A stretch of DNA of 64,000 nt from Oscillospiraceae bacterium (GCA_015063795.1 SVTL01000001.1:47614-111613); one strand, 5' to 3'. Shown: positions 32,155-40,773, numbered from the stretch's first letter. Numbers and translations are program-made. The notes: generated by a model from the letters alone, not told the origin.

Positions 32155-33414
32155 TTATTTCACCTTGTAAAAATTCTCATGGAAATCGTCCACCAGCTTC
32201 ACGAGGCTCTGGATGTAGGCATTGACCTCCTTGCCTCCCTGATGGAGATCGGAGAGGATGACCAGCACATAGGGATGCTCGTCGTAAACGATGGCCATGT
32301 CGTGATAGGCGTTCTCGTCCCAGCCGTATTTGTGGGCAACGCGCTTCGGGTGCGCGCCGTAGTCGATCATGACCGCGTGGGAGGAGTTTTCCATCCATTC
32401 GGACAGGGAAGCGCCGAACGCTTCGTTTTCGTTTAAGAACGTGTGGCATTCGGACATGATCCTGCCGCCGTCCTCGGCAGAGAGGTTGGACAGCCCGTGG
32501 CGGAGCATACTGCCGATCCCCTTGACCGAGCACCAGTTGCGCAAGGGGGTATAGGAGTATTTGTCCTTGATGGCGGAGAAGGCTACGTTGTCGCTGTAAC
32601 GGATCATGTATTCAAAGAGCTGGAGATATGTAAAATCGGTCTTTTCCTTTATTTTTTTGATTTCGCCCGAGCCCTCGGTGATGGTTTCGTCGATCTCTTC
32701 GGGATCAAAGGTGAAGATCTCGGAAAAATCGTAATCGGTGCCGTCGGTGGGCTGAAGGAGCGAGAGGGCCAGCGGAAGCTTGATGAGACTGGCCGAGTCG
32801 TAGACGGCATCGGCGTTGTATGAATAGGTGAAGCCGTTTTCGAGGTCGCGGTAGTAAAGCGAGATTGACGCATCGGAGAGGACGGTCTGGTAAACAGGCT
32901 CGGTCTCGGCGGTGGATTCGGCCGTACCGCCGGAGGAGGTGACGGTCTCGCTTTCGGGTTCAATGGGCACCTGCGTGGACTTCTGCGGCGGATTTTTCAA
33001 CAAATTTTCCAATTCATCCAGCAGAAGACGCTGGGCGTTCATGTCGATGTTGCAGACCACGGTCAGCTTTTCCAGATCGGCATTGAGACGGGCGATCTCG
33101 ATCTCGGCCTCCGCCAGCTTCTGCTGGTGATCGCGCAGGCGGTTGTTCATCTCTGCATACAGCTCGTCCTTTTTGTCGAACAGGTCGATCAGCTTTTCCA
33201 TGTCGGCCATTTCGCTTTTCAGTTGTTGAATGGTCTGCTCCAGGTCGTAGATGCTCTGCTGATAGGCGTCCTTTTGCCGGTTGTATTCACGGAAGGTCTG
33301 GCGCGTTTCTTCCTCCACCCGCTGAGACTGCAGGTAAAAGAAGATGTGAACGGTGCAGGAGAAGAGCAGAGCGATGGTCAGCAGGATGCAGAGCAGGAGG
33401 GTGAATTTTTTCAA
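32155..33414 (-). CDS. Membrane-anchored coiled-coil protein with class A beta-lactamase-like domain
   Basis: A 419-residue protein with a membrane anchor at about 5-28, a coiled coil at about 33-120 ('QTIQQLKSEMADMEKLIDLF') and a low-complexity Ser/Thr/Glu linker. A class A beta-lactamase/PBP-type domain follows at about 165-415, with S-x-x-K as SLIK ('YDSASLIKLPLAL') and S-D-N in 'IRYSDNVAF'. The third motif is KYG ('HKYGWDEN') rather than KTG. It may be a wall-acting hydrolase or a binding protein, and resistance function should not be assumed. The start is TTG 33414, seven bases from AAAGGAG. It lies 33 bp downstream of trxB and is probably co-transcribed. Confidence 0.8.
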   Translation of the reverse strand: MKKFTLLLCILLTIALLFSCTVHIFFYLQSQRVEEETRQTFREYNRQKDAYQQSIYDLEQTIQQLKSEMADMEKLIDLFDKKDELYAEMNNRLRDHQQKLAEAEIEIARLNADLEKLTVVCNIDMNAQRLLLDELENLLKNPPQKSTQVPIEPESETVTSSGGTAESTAETEPVYQTVLSDASISLYYRDLENGFTYSYNADAVYDSASLIKLPLALSLLQPTDGTDYDFSEIFTFDPEEIDETITEGSGEIKKIKEKTDFTYLQLFEYMIRYSDNVAFSAIKDKYSYTPLRNWCSVKGIGSMLRHGLSNLSAEDGGRIMSECHTFLNENEAFGASLSEWMENSSHAVMIDYGAHPKRVAHKYGWDENAYHDMAIVYDEHPYVLVILSDLHQGGKEVNAYIQSLVKLVDDFHENFYKVK

Positions 33415-33447
33415 AGCAGTCTCCTTTCGGCGAGATTCGGCAGAAGG

Positions 33448-34347
33448 TCAGGCAAGGTCGTTGGCGGCAGCAGTGGCGGCAATGGCACCGTCGGAGCAGG
33501 CGGTAACGATCTGCTTCAGCGGCGAGGAGCGCAGATCGCCGGCGGCGTAAAGCCCCTTGATGTTGGTGCGCATCTGCTCGTCGGTGAGGATATAACCGTT
33601 TCCGTCTCTTGCCACATTCTCGGGCAGAATGGCCGTGTCGGGGATGCTGCCGACGGCAACAAAGAGAGCCGACGTGTCAATGATACGCTCGCCCGACGGT
33701 GTTTGCAGAGTGAGCGAGGTGACGGCCGCATCGCCGTTGATGGATTGGACGACAGAGGAGAGAATAAGTTCAATGTTTTTTTGATTTTTTACCTTTTCCG
33801 CCAAAAAAGGCGAGCCGCGGAAGGAGTCACGGCGGTGGATGAGATAGACCTTCTCGCAAATGGCGGATAGATAGAGCGCGTCCTCCAGAGCGGTGTTGCC
33901 GCCGCCGTTGACGGCTGTCACCCTGCCGCGGAAGAAATTGCCGTCGCAGACCGCGCAGTAAGAGACGCCGCGCCCCGCAAACTCCTCTTCGCCGGGAACT
34001 CCCAGCTTGCGCCGCTTGGCACCCGCGCAGACAATGACGCTTTTGGCCGTGTAAACACCGCCGTTTCCCGTCAGATGAAAGAGGTCGTCCTTCTTGTCAA
34101 GCGAGAGGATCTGGTCATAGATCGTCACCGCCCCTGCCGATTCGGCGTGTGCCTGCATCTTCATGGACAGCTCATACCCCGCGATCTTTTCAAATCCCGG
34201 GTAGTTGTCGATGTCGGGTGTGTTCATCATTTGTCCGCCTGGGGCGATCTGCTCGATCATGGCAACGGTCTTGCCTGCTCTGGCGGCATACAAAGCGGCG
34301 GTCATGCCGGCGGGGCCTCCGCCCGCGATCAAAATATCGTATGTCAT
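33448..34347 (-). CDS. trxB: Thioredoxin reductase
   Basis: The 299-residue flavoenzyme moves electrons from NAD(P)H to thioredoxin. It shows the FAD-binding 'DILIAGGGPAGMTAALYAARAG', the redox-active C-x-x-C as CAVC in 'GVSYCAVCDGNFF', the NAD(P)H-binding 'VTAVNGGGNTALEDALYLS' and the C-terminal FAD motif 'GLYAAGDLR'. The usual AVVGGGDSA at the nucleotide site is AVNGGGNTA, a small deviation. It has its own promoter and heads a two-gene unit with the serine hydrolase. Confidence 0.95.
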   Translation of the reverse strand: MTYDILIAGGGPAGMTAALYAARAGKTVAMIEQIAPGGQMMNTPDIDNYPGFEKIAGYELSMKMQAHAESAGAVTIYDQILSLDKKDDLFHLTGNGGVYTAKSVIVCAGAKRRKLGVPGEEEFAGRGVSYCAVCDGNFFRGRVTAVNGGGNTALEDALYLSAICEKVYLIHRRDSFRGSPFLAEKVKNQKNIELILSSVVQSINGDAAVTSLTLQTPSGERIIDTSALFVAVGSIPDTAILPENVARDGNGYILTDEQMRTNIKGLYAAGDLRSSPLKQIVTACSDGAIAATAAANDLA

Positions 34348-34394
34348 AAAAGGGAACTCCTTCTCATTCGATGGAAAAGCGGATGCTTTTTTTC

Positions 34395-34423
34395 AGTATA
34401 CTCTATTTTCGTCGCTCTTGCAA
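34395..34423 (-). promoter_or_regulatory. Promoter of trxB
   Basis: Minus-strand TTGCAA (34418-34423) and TATACT (34395-34400) are spaced by 17 bp. Confidence 0.65.
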
Positions 34424-34462
34424 GGAAAAATACGAAAAAAATCATTTTTATGACAAAAAACG

Positions 34463-34490
34463 AAAAAGGACTTCATTTGAAGTCCTTTTT
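34463..34490 (-). terminator. Terminator of the Asp-Thr tRNA unit
   Basis: A perfect 13-bp stem, AAAAAGGACTTCA (34463-34475) with TGAAGTCCTTTTT (34478-34490), lies directly after tRNA-Thr. Confidence 0.85.
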
Positions 34491-34565
34491 GGAGCTGCTG
34501 ATCAGAATCGAACTGATGACCTCATCCTTACCAAGGATGTGCTCTACCGACTGAGCCACAGCAGC
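34490..34565 (-). tRNA. tRNA-Thr (anticodon GGT)
   Basis: 76 nt; acceptor GCTGCTG/CAGCAGC, anticodon loop TTGGTAA, encoded CCA at 34490-34492. It follows tRNA-Asp by 6 bp. Confidence 0.95.
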
Positions 34566-34571
34566 ATGAAA

Positions 34572-34648
34572 TGGCGACCCGGATGGGGCTCGAACCCACG
34601 ACCTCCAGCGTGACAGGCTGGCGTTCTAACCAACTGAACTACCGGGCC
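34572..34648 (-). tRNA. tRNA-Asp (anticodon GTC)
   Basis: 77 nt; acceptor GGCCCGG/CCGGGTC with one G-U pair, anticodon loop CTGTCAC, discriminator G, encoded CCA at 34572-34574. Confidence 0.95.
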
Positions 34649-34678
34649 ATGCTGTACCGTCTTTCAAGTTGCTTAAAC

Positions 34679-34707
34679 ATTATACCAAAGACGAGCGGAT
34701 TTGTCAA
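34679..34707 (-). promoter_or_regulatory. Promoter of the Asp-Thr tRNA unit
   Basis: Minus-strand consensus TTGACA (34702-34707) and TATAAT (34679-34684) with 17-bp spacing. Confidence 0.85.
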
Positions 34708-34782
34708 TATGTTTTTGAAAATTTCCAAAAATAATTTTTTTGGTCGAAGGATGGGAGCAAAAGCGGTACCCTGAAAAAAGGG

Positions 34783-34819
34783 AAGGGGCAATCGACCGCA
34801 GAAACGGAATTGCCCCTTT
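34783..34819 (-). terminator. Terminator of the Arg-His tRNA unit
   Basis: AAGGGGCAAT (34783-34792) pairs with ATTGCCCCTT (34809-34818); a minus-strand T run follows within a few bases. Confidence 0.75.
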
Positions 34820-34823
34820 TGTC

Positions 34824-34900
34824 TGGGGTGAGTAAACGGGTTCGAACCGTCGACCTCCAGGGCCACAACCTGGCGCTCTAACCAGCTGAGCTATACCCAC
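34824..34900 (-). tRNA. tRNA-His (anticodon GTG)
   Basis: 77 nt counted from position 1; acceptor GTGGGTA/TACTCAC, anticodon loop TTGTGGC, encoded CCA at 34824-34826. The base before it (34901) reads G on the minus strand and can pair with C73, giving the G-1 that histidyl-tRNA synthetase requires. Confidence 0.95.
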
Positions 34901-34906
34901 CGTAAA

Positions 34907-34983
34907 TGGCGTACCTTGAGGGATTCGAACCCCCGACCTACTGCTTAGAAGGCAGTTGCTCTATCCGACTGAGCTAAAGGTAC
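34907..34983 (-). tRNA. tRNA-Arg (anticodon TCT)
   Basis: 77 nt; acceptor GTACCTT/AAGGTAC, anticodon loop CTTCTAA, encoded CCA at 34907-34909. Confidence 0.95.
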
Positions 34984-35002
34984 ATCTTCCGACGACTTGT
35001 TG

Positions 35003-35031
35003 ATTATAACACAAAAGATCGGACTTGTCAA
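35003..35031 (-). promoter_or_regulatory. Promoter of the Arg-His tRNA unit
   Basis: Minus-strand consensus TTGACA (35026-35031) and TATAAT (35003-35008) with 17-bp spacing. Confidence 0.85.
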
Positions 35032-35063
35032 GATGCTTTTCGATTTTTTATGCGGATATTTTC

Positions 35064-36053
35064 TCAAAAATTCCCGATAGCCCAAAGAACCGCGAAAAAG
35101 GTCAGCAGAGACTGTGCGCTTTTGGACAGAAGATACCGCTTCATGGACAGTCCCTCGGGGAGCAGGAAGGCGGCGGCCTGCATATGCACCGACAGCGAGG
35201 ACCAGCCGAAGATGAGCGCGGCCAAAGCGATGCCGTTTTCTCCGAGCTGCGAGGCTTCCACACAGCCGCAGGTGATCTCCAGAAACCCGCACGCGAGAAC
35301 AGAGAAGGCATCGGACAGCGCAAGCGGGGTGAAGACAGCCTTCAGCATATCGCAGAGCAGACGAAAAAAAACGGCGAACGCCGAGATGGTGAGAAGCGTA
35401 CCGCCGGCCTCGGAGATCGCTCCGCTGAGAACGCCGAACAGGGGCGTGTCGGGGCAGGAAATGCGTTTGGCATTGCTTGCAAGAGGCTGATCACAGCCGC
35501 TTTTCTTTCCGCGGCCGAGAAAAATCCCGCACAGCAGTGCCGAGACAAGCTGACAGGCATACAAAATCGCGCCGACCCGCACCTCGCCGAAAAAGCGTCC
35601 GCCCACGGCAAAAAGGGCGAAGGCGGGGCTGACATTGTTGCAAAAGCAGACCACCCGCTCGGCCTGTTCGCGGTCGATGGCGCCCTGCTTGTAAAGCGAA
35701 ACGGCGTTTTTCACACCGAGAGGAAAGCCGGACAGACATCCGCTCACAAGCGGAAAGGCGCAGGCACCGTTCAAAGCAAACAGCCTTTTCATCGGCTTTT
35801 CCAGAACACGGGAGGCATAGTAGGGAAGAGGACTGCGCAGGAGAAGGCCGTTGAGCACGATCATCGGAAAGAGGGAGGGAATGAGGCTTTCGGCGCAGAG
35901 GCGCAGACCGTCTGTGACCGACTGCGTTGCCAGCGGCGGATTTTTCAGCAGAAAGCCGAAGAAGAGAACAAACAGAAGCAGAGACAGCGCAAGCCGTCCG
36001 CGGATCTTGGCCAAGGAATGTATGATCGTCACCCCGCATACAATGAGTTGCAT
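35064..36053 (-). CDS. ylbJ: Sporulation integral membrane protein YlbJ-like (nucleoside-recognition/Gate domain)
   Basis: A 329-residue membrane protein with about eight helices and the Gate-domain signatures 'SLIPSLFPMIVLNGLLL', 'FPLVSGCLSGFPLGVKNAVSLY', 'CNNVSPAFAL' and 'GAISEAGGTLLTISAFAVFF'. YlbJ in Bacillus is made in the mother cell and is needed for spore cortex formation. The length is somewhat below that of YlbJ. The start is uncertain: ATG 36053 is used here, with in-frame GTG 36032 and a TTG further in. It diverges from yqfC with 39 bp between, and a possible minus-strand sigma-E-like site (GAATACC, 14 bp, CATATACA) overlaps that gap. Confidence 0.85.
   Translation of the reverse strand: MQLIVCGVTIIHSLAKIRGRLALSLLLFVLFFGFLLKNPPLATQSVTDGLRLCAESLIPSLFPMIVLNGLLLRSPLPYYASRVLEKPMKRLFALNGACAFPLVSGCLSGFPLGVKNAVSLYKQGAIDREQAERVVCFCNNVSPAFALFAVGGRFFGEVRVGAILYACQLVSALLCGIFLGRGKKSGCDQPLASNAKRISCPDTPLFGVLSGAISEAGGTLLTISAFAVFFRLLCDMLKAVFTPLALSDAFSVLACGFLEITCGCVEASQLGENGIALAALIFGWSSLSVHMQAAAFLLPEGLSMKRYLLSKSAQSLLTFFAVLWAIGNF
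36016..36044 (+). promoter_or_regulatory. Sigma-E-like promoter of yqfC
   Basis: GAATGTA (36016-36022) and CATACAAT (36037-36044) are separated by 14 bp. The -10 fits the Bacillus sigma-E consensus CATACAHT exactly and the -35 fits KMATATW at six of seven positions. It lies inside the 5' part of the divergent ylbJ gene, 48 bp before yqfC. Confidence 0.65.
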
Positions 36054-36092
36054 TCACATCCATGTATATGGACGGGGAGGAGTCGGTATTCA

Positions 36093-36392
36093 ATGAAAAA
36101 GAAAAAGGGGCGTTTTTTGGCGGCTCTTACGCAGAAGAGCGAGCTTCCGCTGGCCTATATCGGACGGTGTGCGGAGCTGTATTGGGTGGGCGGACGGGAG
36201 CTGACCGTGGACGGCTGCCGATGCGTGCTGACGTATGAGGACGAGTTGATCGAACTGTCCTGCGGCGGCGGACGGTACCGCATCGAGGGGCAGGGCTTTG
36301 AGCTCCGCTCCTATTTTGACGGCAAGATGAAGATCACAGGGCGCATCGACCGCATCGCGTTAGAGCGCGGAGAGGGGGAGAAGAGCAAATGA
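36093..36392 (+). CDS. yqfC: Sporulation protein YqfC
   Basis: This small protein of 99 residues follows the YqfC/YabP pattern: 'LPLAYIGRCAELYWVGGRELTVDG', then 'YEDELIELSCGGGRYRIEGQGFELRSYFDGKMKITGRIDRI'. The matching beta-rich core is a mother-cell sporulation protein of unknown reaction. The ATG at 36093 has GGAGGAG ten bases upstream; the open frame continues far upstream only as antisense to ylbJ. The stop overlaps the yqfD start in ATGA, so translation is coupled. Position, size and the partner yqfD make the call firm. Confidence 0.88.
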   Translation: MKKKKGRFLAALTQKSELPLAYIGRCAELYWVGGRELTVDGCRCVLTYEDELIELSCGGGRYRIEGQGFELRSYFDGKMKITGRIDRIALERGEGEKSK

Positions 36393-37579
36393 CCAAGGAG
36401 CTGCTTCTGTTTTTGCGGGGCAAGACGGCGTTTTCTCTCGATGCATCGGATCGGACACGGCTGGCCGATGCGCTTTTGCGCTGTGCGGTGGTGCGGACGC
36501 TTCCCAAAATACGGGGAGAGCGCATCGTGTTCTTCACCGCAAGGCGGGACGGTCCGCACATGGCGTCCTTTCTGGAAAAAAAGGGACTTGCCTTTGCATG
36601 CGAGCAAAGGGGGCTGCCAGCCATCGCATCCCGATACCGCCGTCGGTACGGTTTGTTTCTCGGCGCTTTTCTGTTTGCGTCCTTGCTTGCCTTTTCCACG
36701 CTCTTTTTGTGGAGTGCGGAGGTCAGCGGCAACAAGCTTCTGACCGATGACGAGGTGCTCGCCCAGCTGTCGGAGGCGGGGTTCGGTGTCGGCTCCTTTC
36801 TGCCGCGTGTCGATTACGATCAGGTCAATCACCGCCTCCTGATCGCCTCGGAGGATATCGCGTGGCTTGGCATCGAGGTGTCGGGGACGCATGCGGTGGT
36901 GACAGTGCGCGAAAGGATCAAAAAGCAGGCGTCGGATGCATCAAGCGAGGTGCGGGCGGCCAATCTGGTCTCAAATGCCGACGGCCAGATCTTTTACACC
37001 ACCGTTTACGGCGGAACGACGGTGGTCAACCCGGGCGACAGCGTAAAAAAGGGGGATCTTCTGGTCAGCGGCTTCTGCGAAAAGGAGGATGGAAGCTTCA
37101 CGCTCAAGCGGGCATCGGGCAAGGTTTTTGCCTATGTGACAAGGACACTTTCCGTGGAGGTCCCCTTTGAACAGGCGGAAAAGGTGAAAACCGGGGAGTC
37201 GATCGCCGAATATGCGGTAAATATTTTCGGCAAAAGCATAAAAATTTTGCAAAAGGGTGGAAAAACGCCTCCAAAGTATGATATAATAAAAAGTAAGACA
37301 ACTGTGACCGTCTTCGGCGCGGTCAAGCTGCCTCTGTCATTAGACGAAACGCTTAAGGACGGATACGAATACAGAATTCGTACCCTGTCAAAGCAAGAGG
37401 CAGCGGAATTGGCCGAGCAACGATTTGAAAACAGGATCTCCGCTCTGAGCAACACCTTTGACATTCTTGAGATCACCCGCACGCCGTATGAGACCGATTA
37501 CGGTGTGGGGATCGCCGCTGAGGTGTATGGCATCGAAAACATCGCGCGGATGCAGGAGATCGATACGGAACAACCGTAG
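36389..37579 (+). CDS. yqfD: Sporulation protein YqfD
   Basis: A 396-residue membrane protein with a cytoplasmic N-terminal part (1-90) and a transmembrane helix at about 92-112. A long extracytoplasmic region begins with the POTRA-like 'SAEVSGNKLLTDDEVLAQLSEAGFGVGSF' and continues with 'DIAWLGIEVSGTHAVVTVRER' and 'VVNPGDSVKKGDLLVSG'. The YqfD family is widely conserved in endospore formers and in Bacillus is under mother-cell sigma-E control. It is translationally coupled to yqfC and followed by phoH after 8 bp, the same order as in B. subtilis. Confidence 0.92.
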   Translation: MTKELLLFLRGKTAFSLDASDRTRLADALLRCAVVRTLPKIRGERIVFFTARRDGPHMASFLEKKGLAFACEQRGLPAIASRYRRRYGLFLGAFLFASLLAFSTLFLWSAEVSGNKLLTDDEVLAQLSEAGFGVGSFLPRVDYDQVNHRLLIASEDIAWLGIEVSGTHAVVTVRERIKKQASDASSEVRAANLVSNADGQIFYTTVYGGTTVVNPGDSVKKGDLLVSGFCEKEDGSFTLKRASGKVFAYVTRTLSVEVPFEQAEKVKTGESIAEYAVNIFGKSIKILQKGGKTPPKYDIIKSKTTVTVFGAVKLPLSLDETLKDGYEYRIRTLSKQEAAELAEQRFENRISALSNTFDILEITRTPYETDYGVGIAAEVYGIENIARMQEIDTEQP

Positions 37580-37587
37580 GAAAGGCG

Positions 37588-38628
37588 ATGCGACCCGCAA
37601 TGGCAGAAACGATCCTTTACACCGATTCTTTGGAGCAGACCAGCCTGCTGTTCGGCAGTCTGGATGTTCATCTGAAAACGCTGGAGAATGCGTTTGACGT
37701 GCAGATCTCAAGCCGTGACACCGACAAAAGCGGCGGGAACGCCATCGTGATCAGCGGAGAAAGCGAAAACGTCAGACAGGCGGAAAGCGCGCTGACCGCT
37801 CTGAAGAAGATGTCGGCGCTCAACCGCGATGTCAACGAGCAGAATGTGTCCTATGTCATCGGCATGGTGAAGGACGGAAGCGAAAGTGAGCTTCACTCCT
37901 TCGATTCCGACTGCGTGTGTGTGACCACCCGCGGCAAGCCCATCAAGGCCAAAACGCTGGGGCAAAAAAAGTACGTGGAGGCCATCAAGAACAACACCAT
38001 CGTGCTGGGCGTGGGACCGGCGGGAACGGGTAAGACCTTTTTGGCCGTGGCCATGGCGGCGACCGCTCTGCGGAACAAGCAGATCAGCCGCATCGTTCTG
38101 ACGCGCCCCGCGGTCGAGGCGGGTGAAAAGCTGGGCTATCTGCCCGGTGATCTGCAGAACAAGATCGATCCCTATCTGCGTCCGCTGTACGATGCTATGT
38201 ATGAGATGTTCGGCGCGGAGAACTACCTGCGCTATGTGGAAAAGGGTGCCATTGAGATCGCGCCTCTGGCCTATATGCGCGGCCGCACTCTGGACGATTC
38301 GTTTATCATCCTCGATGAGGCGCAGAATACCACCCCCGAGCAGATGAAGATGTTCCTCACCCGTCTGGGCAACAACACCAAGGCGGTGGTCACCGGCGAC
38401 ATCACCCAGACCGACCTGCCCTTCGGCAAAAAGAGCGGACTGGTGGAGGCGGTCAAGATCCTCGACGGCATTGAGGACATTGCCATCCACCGCTTCTCCG
38501 AGCGGGATGTGGTCCGCCACAAGCTGGTGCAGAAGATCATTCTCGCTTATGAAAAGTACGACAAGGAAAACCAAAAGCGTCCGGCAGACAAAAAACAGTT
38601 CAGACGCATCAAGAGGGACGGACAATGA
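37588..38628 (+). CDS. phoH: PhoH-like ATPase
   Basis: The 346-residue protein has a KH-like N-terminal part and a PhoH ATPase core. Walker A is 'GVGPAGTGKTFLAVAMA' at about 137-153, Walker B is 'DSFIILDEAQNTTPEQMKMFLTRLG', and the arginine region is 'VVTGDITQTDLPFGKKSGL'. PhoH proteins are RNA helicase- or nuclease-like ATPases often encoded with ybeY and linked to rRNA handling. The start is ATG 37588 (ribosome binding site AGGAAAGG); ATG 37600 is also possible. Its end overlaps ybeY. The B. subtilis order has yqfF between phoH and ybeY; that gene is absent here. Confidence 0.93.
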   Translation: MRPAMAETILYTDSLEQTSLLFGSLDVHLKTLENAFDVQISSRDTDKSGGNAIVISGESENVRQAESALTALKKMSALNRDVNEQNVSYVIGMVKDGSESELHSFDSDCVCVTTRGKPIKAKTLGQKKYVEAIKNNTIVLGVGPAGTGKTFLAVAMAATALRNKQISRIVLTRPAVEAGEKLGYLPGDLQNKIDPYLRPLYDAMYEMFGAENYLRYVEKGAIEIAPLAYMRGRTLDDSFIILDEAQNTTPEQMKMFLTRLGNNTKAVVTGDITQTDLPFGKKSGLVEAVKILDGIEDIAIHRFSERDVVRHKLVQKIILAYEKYDKENQKRPADKKQFRRIKRDGQ

Positions 38629-39119
38629 AGACCACCATCTATTTTCTCAACGACCAGGACAAGATCCCCGTGAGCACGGAGCTGAAAAGCCTTCTCCGCC
38701 GCGCCATCCGAACGGGGCTGACATACGAGGGCTTTGACACCGACTGCGAGGTGTCTTTGACCTTCACCGACAACGAAAAGATCCACGTGCTGAACAAGCA
38801 GTATCGGAATGTGGACCGCCCCACCGACGTGTTGTCCTTTCCCACCGACGATGAGGAGGAGGGCATGATCCCCGTGGTGCTGGGCGACATCGTGCTTTCG
38901 CTGGAAAAGGCGCAGGCGCAGGCGGAAGAATACGGCCATTCCTTTGAGAGAGAGACCTCGTTTTTGACGGTCCATTCGCTTCTGCATCTGCTGGGCTATG
39001 ACCATGAGACAAGCGAAGAGGACGAAAAGGAGATGTTCGGCAGACAAAAGGAGATCATGGCGCTGATCGAAGCACAGACGGAAAAGAAGAAAACGCGAAA
39101 GGAAAAAGAAACAGTATGA
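38625..39119 (+). CDS. ybeY: Endoribonuclease / rRNA maturation factor YbeY
   Basis: This 164-residue zinc-dependent RNase takes part in 16S rRNA 3' maturation and ribosome quality control. The UPF0054 signature H-x3-H-x5-H is 'HSLLHLLGYDH', preceded by 'NVDRPTDVLSFP' and 'LGDIVLS', all diagnostic. It overlaps the end of phoH by 4 bp and the start of era by 4 bp, so the three are translationally coupled. The lysine-rich C-terminal tail is slightly longer than usual. Confidence 0.95.
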   Translation: MKTTIYFLNDQDKIPVSTELKSLLRRAIRTGLTYEGFDTDCEVSLTFTDNEKIHVLNKQYRNVDRPTDVLSFPTDDEEEGMIPVVLGDIVLSLEKAQAQAEEYGHSFERETSFLTVHSLLHLLGYDHETSEEDEKEMFGRQKEIMALIEAQTEKKKTRKEKETV

Positions 39120-40006
39120 GCAAAAGCGGTTTTATTGCCATCATCGGGCGCCCCAATGTGGGAAAATCCACCCTTCTCAATGCCCTTGTGGGCGAGAAGA
39201 TCGCCATTGTATCCAACAAGCCTCAGACCACGCGCAACCGCATCACCGGTGTGCTGACACGTGAGGACAAGCAGTATATTTTCATGGACACCCCCGGTCT
39301 TCACACACCGAAGACCAAGCTCGGCGACTACATGGTCAAGACCGTCAGCGGCACGATCAACGATGTGGATGCGGTGGTGCTGGTAGCCGATGCGGGCTTC
39401 CCGGCCGGCGACATCGAAAAGCGCATCATCAAGCGCCTCACCGCCGATGAGATCCCCGCGGTGCTGGTGCTCAACAAGGTGGACAAATGCACGCCTGAGC
39501 AGGTGGGCAAGGCCATCGAGGAGTATGCCTCGCTGTATGACTTCCACTCGGTCATCCCGCTGTCGGCGCTGAAAAAGGACGGCGTTGAGATCGTTCTCGA
39601 CGAAACCGAGGCTTTTCTGCGCGATGACACCTTCTTCTTCCCCGAGGATATGCTCACCGACCAGCCCGAGCGTCAGATTGCGGCGGAGATCATCCGCGAG
39701 AAGATCCTGCGTACCACCGATGACGAGATCCCCCACGGCACGGCAGTGACCATCCAGACCTTTGAGGAGGGGGACAAGCTGATCAAGATCGAGGCCGACA
39801 TCATCTGCGAGAGAGAGTCGCACAAGCGCATCCTCATCGGCAAGAGAGGCGAAACGCTGAAGAAAATCGGCACCTATGCCCGCGAGGACATGGAGGCTTT
39901 CTTTGACACCAAGGTCTATCTGGGGCTGTTTGTGAAGGTGAAGGAGAAGTGGCGCGACAGCAGCTTTAACCTCTCGGATCTGGGCTATATCATCCGGAAA
40001 GACTGA
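39116..40006 (+). CDS. era: GTPase Era
   Basis: The 296-residue Era has a GTPase domain with G1 'GRPNVGKST', G3 'DTPG' and G4 'NKVD', the Era-typical 'NKPQTTRNRITGVLT' switch, and a C-terminal KH domain with 'ILIGKRGETLKKIG'. Era binds the 3' end of 16S rRNA and checks 30S assembly. It overlaps ybeY and is followed 2 bp later by recO. In B. subtilis dgkA and cdd lie between ybeY and era; they are missing here. Confidence 0.97.
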   Translation: MSKSGFIAIIGRPNVGKSTLLNALVGEKIAIVSNKPQTTRNRITGVLTREDKQYIFMDTPGLHTPKTKLGDYMVKTVSGTINDVDAVVLVADAGFPAGDIEKRIIKRLTADEIPAVLVLNKVDKCTPEQVGKAIEEYASLYDFHSVIPLSALKKDGVEIVLDETEAFLRDDTFFFPEDMLTDQPERQIAAEIIREKILRTTDDEIPHGTAVTIQTFEEGDKLIKIEADIICERESHKRILIGKRGETLKKIGTYAREDMEAFFDTKVYLGLFVKVKEKWRDSSFNLSDLGYIIRKD

Positions 40007-40008
40007 CC

Positions 40009-40769
40009 ATGATCGACCGCATTCGGGGCATCGTCCTGCGTGAGAAAAAGATGGGCGAGGCCGACAAGCTTCTCACCGTGCTCACCGAGCAGGGAAAGGT
40101 CAGCATCATGGCCAACGGCTCGCGGAGCCTGAAATCGCACAACCTTTCCGCCTCCCGCTGCTTTTCCTATGCCGACTTCACCGTTTACGAAAAGCGCGGG
40201 ATGTATTGGCTGCGCGAGGCCGACCGCCACAGCGGTTTTTTCAGCATCACCGAAAAGGTGGAGCGCCTTTGCTACGGGCAGTATTTTTTAGAGCTTTCCG
40301 ATACGCTGGCGGTCAGCGACAGCGATGAGAGCCGTCTTCTGCGTCTGCTGCTGAATACGCTCTATGCGCTGTCGGTGGATCTGCGCCCCTATCCGCTGAT
40401 CAAGGCGGTCTTTGAGCTGAAGGCGATGGCGCTGTCCGGCTTTGAGCCCATGCTGGACGGCTGTTCGTCCTGCGGCGGACAGAGCGAAACGATGTATTTG
40501 TATCTGATGGACGGCATTTTGCGCTGCGCCGAGTGCCTGAAAAAGGCGGAGGAGAGCGTGTCTTTTGAAGAACAGCTGCTTGTTCCGATCAATTCCTCGG
40601 TGCTGGCGGCCATGCGGTATGTTCTGCTTTCTCCCATCGAAAAGGTCTTTTCCTTCACGCTGGCCGATGAATCCGCCGCTTCCTTTTACAAGGTCTGCGA
40701 GCGGTACAGCGTCAATCAGATCGGCAAGCTTTTACCCACACTTGATTTTTTACATGGAATCGAAACGAT

Positions 40770-40773
<4 letters not shown>
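40009..40773 (+). CDS. recO: DNA repair protein RecO
   Basis: The 254-residue RecO has an OB-fold N-terminus ('GIVLREKKMGEADKLLTVLTEQGKVSIMANGSRS') and a zinc site formed by C-x2-C in 'CSSCGG' and C-x2-C in 'LRCAEC'. RecO loads RecA at gaps by displacing SSB. It overlaps mutS2 by 4 bp. Confidence 0.95.

Noticed and set aside
35025..36092. N-terminal 356 codons of a long plus-strand frame ending in yqfC
   Set aside because: They are antisense to ylbJ; only the last 99 codons, which have their own GGAGGAG and family match, are real.
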